Assembly (NCBI GenBank): GCA_031550405.1
Contig: JAVBOP010000015.1
Coordinates: 1 to 13,760 of the forward strand
Direction of reading: 5' to 3'
From: JAVBOP01 sp031550405
GTDB lineage: Bacteria; Bacteroidota; Ignavibacteria; Kapaibacteriales; UBA2268
Length of the DNA stretch: 13,760 nucleotides
Position numbers and translations under genes: made by a program. Shown piece by piece: positions 1 to 5,120 of this stretch. Position 1 is the first letter of the stretch. Each line of letters begins with the position of its first letter. A model generated the notes under the pieces. It saw nothing but the letters and a program-made list of their open reading frames with translations. It did no database searches and was not told the DNA's origin.

Positions 1-237
1 TTTTTGCTCTATAAACTCAACATCTATATTTTTATAGCGCTTACGGACAAATTCTTCGACAAGTTCGCCCATGTACCCTGTAATGATTGTAACATGTTTG
101 ACTTCGTGTTCAACCAATGCGTCCAAAATATGGGCAAGAATAGGTTTGCCGGCAACGTTCAACAATACTTTGGGTAGCGCATAGGTATGCGGTCTCAGCC
201 GGGTTCCAACCCCAGCCACAGGAATAACTGCTCTCAT
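1..237 (-). CDS. Sugar-phosphate nucleotidyltransferase, N-terminal part (gene continues off the left edge)
   Basis: Reading leftward from the ATG at 237, 79 codons are open to the window edge. The product starts MRAVIPVAGVGTRLRPHTYA and continues with LPKVLLNVAGKPIL. This is the nucleotide-binding signature of NTP_transferase enzymes (G-x-G-T-R-L-R-P, then a P-K-x-L lysine), which join NTP and a sugar-1-phosphate to make NDP-sugars for polysaccharide or cell-wall synthesis in the cytoplasm. The following H-V-T-I-I-T-G-Y segment fits the next strand of the Rossmann-like fold. The substrate (glucose, mannose or another sugar-1-phosphate) cannot be decided from the N-terminus. A TTTG / TATATTTG promoter lies 52 bases upstream, so it is probably transcribed independently of the TIR-like gene ahead of it on the same strand. 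The family call is secure; the specificity is open. Confidence 0.88.
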   Translation of the reverse strand, partial: MRAVIPVAGVGTRLRPHTYALPKVLLNVAGKPILAHILDALVEHEVKHVTIITGYMGELVEEFVRKRYKNIDVEFIEQK

Positions 238-289
238 GATATTAATTAAATTCCGGTATATAAAAAACTTATAAAATACAAATCAGATA

Positions 290-319
290 CAAATATAACA
301 TTAATTTGTTTATATCAAA
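290..319 (-). promoter_or_regulatory. Bacteroidetes-type promoter for the nucleotidyltransferase
   Basis: On the minus strand a TTTG box (316-319) and a TATATTTG box (290-297) are separated by 18 bases. This matches the Bacteroidetes -33 (TTTG) and -7 (TAnnTTTG) elements with near-normal spacing. Transcription would begin around 283, giving a leader of roughly 45 bases before the ATG at 237. The leader has no clear ribosome binding sequence, which is usual in this phylum. The match is by eye. Confidence 0.55.
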
Positions 320-397
320 ATTTTTATTAAAAAATATCCATAAATATTCATATATATGCCTTGTATGACTTTATGATAAAAAAATTCACAAACAACA

Positions 398-1510
398 TTA
401 TTTCGCAGGCTGCAATATTTGGCGGAAATCATTATCATTTCCGGTTGCTTGCATTGGAATTGTACAGCGATAGCTACTATAGCCTTGTTTAAATATATTT
501 ACTTCCTGCTCAAGTTCTTGTTTTTCAAGCGGAATACTTAATTCAAAATAGCCATATTCATCAGTATAAGCATCTATATTTTGAATACTTACAGTTGCAT
601 TTGCTAAACCTTCACCTGTTTTTCCATCAATAATTTGTCCCTTCAACCTATCTAAACCATTAACGCTGGCTTGTACATAAATTGGCTCGTCTTTTGTCAA
701 AATTATGACAGAATCAAGTAAATAATACGGCTCATTATTTGTACCACTTATGGATATATGTGCTTTTTCTCCATCATATTTTGAATGTATTTGCTTAAAA
801 ATAGCTTCACCATTACTATTTATATCTGCTTTTTCTGTTTTATCACCTAATTTAAGTTCAATAGTCCCAAGACCTTGCAATGGTTTCTGTTCTTTACCTT
901 TCCAACCGTAAATTTGAATTGTAGTTTGAAATGGACGAGAAGCATCGATATATTTATATGCAAAAAACAGTATTAAAAGCGGCACTAATAAGCCAAAAAC
1001 AGCATATTTTATGATTTTTGGAGCGTCTATGCGAACATGTTTTATAAGACCGGAATCTGCAAGTTTTTCAAGCTGCATGTTGAATTTATAGTACAGATCC
1101 TCCGTATTCTCATACGTATCATAAAAATGGTTTAAGCCATCAATTTTTTCCTGAAATGCTTTAATTTCAGGAGTTAACGAATCTTCTGTGTTCTTAAAAT
1201 ATGTATATATTCGTGGCTTGCTAGTTTTTTTGAAGGCTTCATGAGCCACATCAAATTCCTCATGTGTATACCTTCCAACCTTTGTATGAAACAATATTAT
1301 GCAAATATCACATTGAGCGATATCTTTATTGTACTCATCCTGTAAGCGTGTTTGAGACATGGCGCTTACATAATCTTTCCATGTTAAAAGTTCAAGAAAA
1401 ACGCGTTTAGAAAAAAGCTCTTTATTCTTTTTGCTTATAAAGAGTTCAAATTCCGATTTATCCTTGTCAAGCTCTGCCGAAGAAGCTAAAAATATTTTAA
1501 TTTTTTGCAT
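398..1510 (-). CDS. TIR-like (DUF4062-type) domain protein with one TM helix and Ig/carboxypeptidase-regulatory-like C-terminus
   Basis: 370 residues. Residues 1-110 form an alpha/beta domain opening KIKIFLASSAEL, followed by an LLTWKDY segment, RLQDEYNKDI and a CDICIILFHTKVGRYTHEEF strand-turn-helix. This resembles the DUF4062/TIR-like domains found in bacterial conflict and signalling proteins; the Glu pair at 94-95 is the best candidate for an active-site acid. Residues 167-187 are one membrane helix. Positive residues before it (K158, R160, K165, K168) suggest a cytoplasmic N-terminus. Outside, residues about 200-288 look like a beta-sandwich. Residues 288-368 (LKGQIIDGKTGEGLANATVS then DEYGYFEL) match a carboxypeptidase-regulatory-like/CNA-B type domain. 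It is the last gene of a minus-strand run, 34 bases after the RyR gene, and the ATG at 1510 has no Shine-Dalgarno. The architecture is seen; NADase or effector activity is inference. Confidence 0.75.
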   Translation of the reverse strand: MQKIKIFLASSAELDKDKSEFELFISKKNKELFSKRVFLELLTWKDYVSAMSQTRLQDEYNKDIAQCDICIILFHTKVGRYTHEEFDVAHEAFKKTSKPRIYTYFKNTEDSLTPEIKAFQEKIDGLNHFYDTYENTEDLYYKFNMQLEKLADSGLIKHVRIDAPKIIKYAVFGLLVPLLILFFAYKYIDASRPFQTTIQIYGWKGKEQKPLQGLGTIELKLGDKTEKADINSNGEAIFKQIHSKYDGEKAHISISGTNNEPYYLLDSVIILTKDEPIYVQASVNGLDRLKGQIIDGKTGEGLANATVSIQNIDAYTDEYGYFELSIPLEKQELEQEVNIFKQGYSSYRCTIPMQATGNDNDFRQILQPAK

Positions 1511-1544
1511 GGTATTTTATTAAAAATTATTCATAATTTACATA

Positions 1545-1826
1545 CTATTTTTCAATTTTATAACCTAAATGCAATATCAGTTTTAGAGTTTCCAGTGCTG
1601 TTTTTCTATCATAATCCTTTTCGGTTTCAGGCAAATCATCATAAGGCACTAAGCATGGATGATGTTTTTTGCTATCGTCCCTGATTTTTCCATAAATCCA
1701 GCCACCAGCACTGCGATTAGCTGCCCAAACTTCATGCGTATTGCGGGCAAGCAATTCTGTAAGCTCCTGTATTTCATCAGGTAATGTGATTTCAGATGTG
1801 TTTATTGGTTCAGGTATATATTTCAT
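1545..1826 (-). CDS. Stand-alone RyR (ryanodine receptor) domain protein
   Basis: 93 residues, almost entirely one RyR domain (Pfam Ryanodine/RyR, PF02026). Recognisable blocks are the N-terminal MKYIPEPINTSEITLPDEI, the ELLARNTHEVWAANR helix, GGWIYG, the RDDSKKHHPCLVPYDDLPE loop with EKDYDR, and a final helix ending in LGYKIEK. Small bacterial RyR proteins of this size are known, including structurally solved Bacteroides examples. Their ligand and function are not established. I chose the ATG at 1826, not the in-frame ATG at 1889, because the family begins here. The longer start would overlap the upstream gene by 43 bases and add 21 residues unlike the family. From 1826 the gap to the upstream stop is 20 bases, consistent with an operon. 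No signal peptide or TM segment is present, so it is probably cytosolic and could act with the RyR domain of its neighbour. Confidence 0.88.
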   Translation of the reverse strand: MKYIPEPINTSEITLPDEIQELTELLARNTHEVWAANRSAGGWIYGKIRDDSKKHHPCLVPYDDLPETEKDYDRKTALETLKLILHLGYKIEK

Positions 1827-1846
1827 ATTTTCATATTGCCTAATAT

Positions 1847-3556
1847 TTAATATTGTATATCTATATTGCCATCTTTTAGCAGATTGCATATAAAATTTAC
1901 TGTATCATAATCTTTATTTTTTTCAGTCTCATCAAGTTTTTCCCAGCTGACAAGAGAATTATGTTGCTTTTTAGTATTATTTCTTTTTTCAGCATAAGTC
2001 CAGCCATCAATGTATTTCTCTATCATCCACCGCCGATGCTCTATTCGTGCCAAAGCCTCTTGTTTAGCAGAAGATAGCTCTTTTTTTCTAAAGGTAACTC
2101 TATTGCCATCTATATCAATCAAGCCCATAAAAAACATTTTATAATAGGCATCAATTGCTTGCGAACGGTTTGAATTTTTAAAATGCTCTGACAGATTTTT
2201 ATATTGTATTGCTTTATTGCTTGAAATAATCCAGCGCTCATGGCAGGCAGCCGCTAATCTGTCTATTTCCTCATTAAACGGTTGGGCAAATGAATACTTA
2301 CCTTCTAACAGATTTATGACATATATATTGCGATTTTCTAACGAAAACGTATCAGCAAACTTATTGTGGCTATTGGTAAAAATTAAGATAGGAGGTTCGT
2401 TAATTTTGTATGTGTTCCATAAAGTCATTGCTGTTTTTATCTCATTTTCATTGTCTACACAAACTATACAGCATGTTGGAGCTAAATTAGCTAAGTCATT
2501 GGAAAGAAGTATGGATATACCACTTTGTATATATGCAATATCAATAAATTTATTTAAGAAATCATAACTTGCTTTGAACTTGCGAATTGTCATTTCATTT
2601 GGCTCTATAATTGTTATTTTTATATTGGAAGAATATGTAGCTTCCAAAAAATTGATATTATAGAAATGAGCAATATTTTCTATAAAGGCAATGCTTCTAT
2701 CATTTAAACCCACTGCTAAATAATGCAATTTTGGCTTATTAAATATCAATGGCAAATATCTTAAAAGCTCAAGTTTTACTCCTATTTCTGCTGTGTTAAT
2801 AAGCCTTATATCAAATTCGCCATCATATTTCCCTATCTTAAGCCTTGTTTCTTGATTAAATAACGTGCTGTTATGCAAAACTCTTTTGTATGTTAAATCA
2901 TGTATAAATACATAGCATTTGCACGAGCTGTTGCCTGTATATTTTTGCTTCACTAATTCATTAACTTTATCTGCAATTTCTACATTCTCATTGTCATTGT
3001 CATCATTTGTATTTATAAATACCTGCTCGGCTGCCTGTATGTTCGCATATTCCAATGATTTATAATCATTTGCATTTCCTGTAATAAGTTTTGCACCGGT
3101 TGCCAGCAAAGAACTTTTTAGCGGATTATTTTCATCATTATCAATTACAACGAGCCGACAGTCTTTATATCTTTTTGTAGCTAAAAATATAGTATTCCTG
3201 TTTAATTCACAAATAACAATATGATTTTTGTAGAACCACTTTATATGCTTTAAATCCCACCACTTAGGCAGTAATATTGTTAATATTAATTTCCAAGAGA
3301 ATAACAAAAATACAGCAAAAAGCGACCATCGAGCAAGTTCTATACTCCAAGGCAATTCACCATGAAAAGGATGATGCAATAAAAAAACTTGGAATGTGGT
3401 ATATGCACCAGCAAATATATTTTCATGTTCAAATGAGGAATAATAGTAAATGCCTAAAATTGCACCTGCGATAGAAAAAAATATTACCAGAATAAGCCAA
3501 AGATTATCTAATATTTTATAATTGCTTGTTTTATGTTCATGGCTACTTTTGTGCAT
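1847..3556 (-). CDS. Two-TM protein with tandem TrkA/RCK-like domains and C-terminal RyR domain
   Basis: 569 residues. Hydrophobic helices lie at about 18-40 and 73-97. The stretch between them has no TVGYG-type K+ selectivity filter, so a classical potassium channel is not supported. Residues 111-225 form a TrkA-N-like Rossmann domain: HIVICELNRNTIFLA, LVVIDND with the ribose-binding-type acid, ATGAKLITGNAND, and QVFINTNDDNDNENVEIA. A second, more divergent Rossmann unit spans about 274-425. Residues 432-480 (LAAACHERW ... NSNRSQAIDAYYKMFFMGL) look like a shortened RyR repeat. Residues 500-562 are a clear RyR domain (IEHRRWMIEKYIDGWTYAEK, LVSWEKLDETEK, DYDTVNF). It is the first gene of the three-gene minus-strand unit and has a -7-like box 49 bases upstream. 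The GxGxxG of the first Rossmann is degraded (C-E-L-N-R-N), so the nucleotide bound may be unusual or absent. The fold calls are fairly sure; the sensing role is inferred. Confidence 0.82.
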   Translation of the reverse strand: MHKSSHEHKTSNYKILDNLWLILVIFFSIAGAILGIYYYSSFEHENIFAGAYTTFQVFLLHHPFHGELPWSIELARWSLFAVFLLFSWKLILTILLPKWWDLKHIKWFYKNHIVICELNRNTIFLATKRYKDCRLVVIDNDENNPLKSSLLATGAKLITGNANDYKSLEYANIQAAEQVFINTNDDNDNENVEIADKVNELVKQKYTGNSSCKCYVFIHDLTYKRVLHNSTLFNQETRLKIGKYDGEFDIRLINTAEIGVKLELLRYLPLIFNKPKLHYLAVGLNDRSIAFIENIAHFYNINFLEATYSSNIKITIIEPNEMTIRKFKASYDFLNKFIDIAYIQSGISILLSNDLANLAPTCCIVCVDNENEIKTAMTLWNTYKINEPPILIFTNSHNKFADTFSLENRNIYVINLLEGKYSFAQPFNEEIDRLAAACHERWIISSNKAIQYKNLSEHFKNSNRSQAIDAYYKMFFMGLIDIDGNRVTFRKKELSSAKQEALARIEHRRWMIEKYIDGWTYAEKRNNTKKQHNSLVSWEKLDETEKNKDYDTVNFICNLLKDGNIDIQY

Positions 3557-3604
3557 AATTACACGATAACTAATTGTTGGGATATTATTTCAAAATTGAT
3601 GTTA

Positions 3605-3612
3605 CAAATATA
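3605..3612 (-). promoter_or_regulatory. Candidate -7 box for the RCK-RyR / RyR / TIR-like operon
   Basis: The minus strand reads TATATTTG followed by TAAC here, matching the Bacteroidetes -7 consensus TAnnTTTG. The start of transcription would fall near 3598, about 40 bases before the ATG at 3556. I see no good TTTG at the usual -33 distance; the nearest TTG (3625-3627) is only 12 bases away. This is therefore a half-supported promoter. Confidence 0.38.
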
Positions 3613-3689
3613 AGTAAATTAGCACAATTATAACCGCATTAATACTCAACCTTCATCAAGATGTATTAATTATTCCTACAACCCCCCGC

Positions 3690-3778
3690 CAGCTTTCAGC
3701 TGCCACCCCTCTGCAAGAGGGGAATTGCGTAAGTGTCAGTATTTGCAGGCATTCATATACATATTATGAATAAATATT
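3690..3778 (+). repeat. Intergenic double-hairpin repeat, copy 1
   Basis: Two adjacent hairpins are visible: CAGCT-TTC-AGCTG (3690-3702) and CCCTCT-GCA-AGAGGG (3707-3721). They are followed by AATTGCGTAAGTGTCAGTAT and a tail ending ATGAATAAATATT (3766-3778). The same arrangement recurs at 7412-7517, and its core recurs inverted at 13321-13360. It resembles the short GC-rich hairpin elements common between genes in Bacteroidetes genomes (REP-like). It lies just outside the ISAs1 left inverted repeat. Confidence 0.75.
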
Positions 3779-3780
3779 TA

Positions 3781-3813
3781 CCTCCAAGTCCCCTTTAAGG
3801 GCACGGCTGTTAA
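3781..3813 (+). repeat. Left terminal inverted repeat of the ISAs1-like element
   Basis: It begins CCTCCAAGTCCCCTTTAAGG and ends GCACGGCTGTTAA. Its reverse complement matches 4858-4891 apart from one or two substitutions and one extra G. The CCCTT-T-AAGGG part is itself a hairpin. Confidence 0.75.
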
Positions 3814-3866
3814 TTTCTATCAATTAATTTCTTAAAAATGCTTAAATTTGGAATAAAAATGCCATT

Positions 3867-4861
3867 ATGAATTTACTTTATTACCTAGGTCAGGTAACAG
3901 ACCCGCGTCGCAAGCAAGGGCAACGGTTTCAGCTGAAAACTTTATTAATATTTATTTTAATGTCTCTGCTCTGTGGTAAATACCAATACCGAGAGATAGC
4001 CAGATTTTGTAGAAATAATGAGACATATCTGCGTAAACGTTTTGCTATAAAAGCTCCAAACATGCCTTCGCATGTAACTATTCGATCATTGATTAAGCCG
4101 TTGGATTTTAATGGCTTACAAGATGTTTTTCATAACTTCTTACCAAAATTTTGTTTCGTTGGTCAGCCTATTTTCTCAAAAACGGCAACAGGTTTTGCAC
4201 GTCGAGAGATTGGAAAATAAGAAAGCCAACGAAGGCAAAGTGGTTGAGGAACTGCTTTCCAAGCTCGATTTACAGGGTGTAATCTTCACTTTTGATGCCT
4301 TACATTGTAAAAAAAACTCTACAAAAAATCGTCGCAAGCAAGAACCATTATGTAGTCAAAGTGAAAGCCAATCAACCCAAACTGCTCAAAGCCAGTTGAA
4401 AATACTATTGCCACGCAATGTCATATAAAAAAGGAAAAAAGCAGAGGACGGGATGAAACCCGAACGACGTCTATCTTCCTGCCTTTAAACAACTTACCTG
4501 ATGGTTGGCCAAATCTGAACAGGATGATTTTAGTCCAAAGAGCATTGATTGATAAAAATAAATTCATAAAACAGACAGCTATTATATTAGCGATTTGGAA
4601 ACCGATGAAGCCAAATATATTGCCGAAGGAATTCGTGGCCATTGGTATATCGAAAACAAATTGCATTATACCAAAGACGTATCAATGAGGGAAGATAAAA
4701 CTTCAACCAAAGACAAAAAAGCGGCTTCTAATCTGGCTATATTCAGGAATATCGTTTTCAACATCTTAAAAAATTATGACAAATCTATCAAGTACGCTAC
4801 GGAATATCTTGCTAATAAAAATCTCAAAGAAGTTATATATATAGTATTAGGTAGAACTTAA
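3867..4861 (+). pseudogene. ISAs1-family transposase, frameshifted
   Basis: Joining reading frames gives a near-complete ISAs1 transposase. Frame one encodes the N-terminal associated domain: MNLLYYLGQVTDPRRKQGQR, LKTLLIFILMSLLCGKYQYR, EIARFCRNNETYLRKRF and MPSHVTIRSL. After a shift somewhere near 4140-4200, frame two gives LENKKANEGKVVEELLSKLD and the catalytic-core strand GVIFTFDALHCKK. A shift in the eight-A run at 4309-4316 leads to IVASKNHYVVKVKANQPKLL. Another near 4391-4400 gives SRGRDETRT and GWPNLNRMILVQR. A fourth near 4570-4590 gives DSYYISDLETDEAK, the RGHWYIENKLHYTKDVSMRE motif with the last catalytic Glu, and the C-terminus. Four frame changes mean no functional enzyme; sequencing error is a less likely explanation because neighbouring long genes are intact. 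Confidence 0.9.
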
Positions 4862-4891
4862 CAACCGTGCCCCTAAAGGGGGACTTGGAGG
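4858..4891 (-). repeat. Right terminal inverted repeat of the ISAs1-like element
   Basis: The plus strand starts TTAACAACCGTGCCCCTAAA and ends GGGGGACTTGGAGG. This is the inverted counterpart of 3781-3813. The transposase stop codon overlaps its inner edge. Confidence 0.75.
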
Positions 4892-4930
4892 ATATATGCC
4901 TTTTAAGTGCCTTTATGGGTTTGGGGTTAT

Positions 4931-4979
4931 GGGGCATGCCCCCTTGTTCGATACGATTAATGAATATTTATTCATTAAT
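4931..4979. repeat. Two palindromes in the spacer before the TPR gene
   Basis: GGGGCATGCCCC (4931-4942) is a perfect 12-base palindrome. Next to it, 4956-4979 is a perfect inverted repeat with 11-base arms (ATTAATGAATA / TATTCATTAAT) around two bases. The second contains, on the minus strand, the 13-mer ATGAATAAATATT that also ends hairpin-repeat copies 1 and 2. It may be a leftover inverted fragment of that repeat or a protein-binding site; I cannot tell which. Confidence 0.6.
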
Positions 4980-5076
4980 ATGCCATATAATTTGCTATAG
5001 CTATAATAAATGCTAATATAAGGAAAAAAGGGAAGATGGAAATATGATTATTATATGTAATTTATTGAGCTTTTTG

Positions 5077-5084
5077 TATATTTG
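5077..5084 (+). promoter_or_regulatory. Candidate -7 box for the TPR gene
   Basis: TATATTTG matches the Bacteroidetes -7 consensus and sits 36 bases before the ATG at 5121. No convincing TTTG occurs at the expected -33 position, so support is partial. Confidence 0.35.
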
Positions 5085-5120
5085 ATATAGAGTTTATATT
5101 TACCATAAGTAAAAAAGAAT

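Larger units (their letters stand above)
3557..3866. other. Intergenic region between the divergent RCK-RyR gene and the ISAs1 transposase remnant
   Basis: This 310-base stretch has no gene. It holds, in order, the leader and -7 box of the minus-strand RCK-RyR gene, a GC-rich double-hairpin repeat, and the left inverted repeat and leader of the decayed ISAs1 element. The rest is plain AT-rich sequence. Confidence 0.8.
3781..4891 (+). mobile_element. Decayed ISAs1-family insertion sequence
   Basis: A broken ISAs1-type transposase gene (3867-4861) is bracketed by long imperfect inverted repeats, 3781-3813 on the left and 4858-4891 on the right. They match over about 33 bases with a few substitutions and one indel. 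The total length of about 1.1 kb fits a small ISAs1 element. No direct target duplication is seen outside the repeats (left flank TAAATATTTA, right flank ATATATGCC). Either the boundary is slightly different, or the duplication has decayed. Confidence 0.75.

Noticed and set aside
1545..1889. Longer version of the small RyR protein starting at 1889
   Set aside because: The extra 21 residues do not look like the RyR family and would overlap the upstream gene; the ATG at 1826 matches the family N-terminus.
2217..2567. Plus-strand open frame opposite the RCK-RyR gene
   Set aside because: It lies wholly antisense to a gene with clear domains and has no recognisable product of its own.
3277..3474. 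65-codon plus-strand frame
   Set aside because: Antisense shadow over the TM region of the RCK-RyR gene; no start context.
3320..3500. Possible potassium channel in the N-terminus of the RCK-RyR protein
   Set aside because: Two TM helices are present but there is no TVGYG-like selectivity filter between them.
4309..4316. Programmed frameshift in the transposase A8 run
   Set aside because: Some IS elements use slippery A runs, but this gene needs at least three other frame changes, so decay is the simpler explanation.
3771..4900. Target-site duplication of the ISAs1-like element
   Set aside because: The flanks TAAATATTTA and ATATATGCC do not match.
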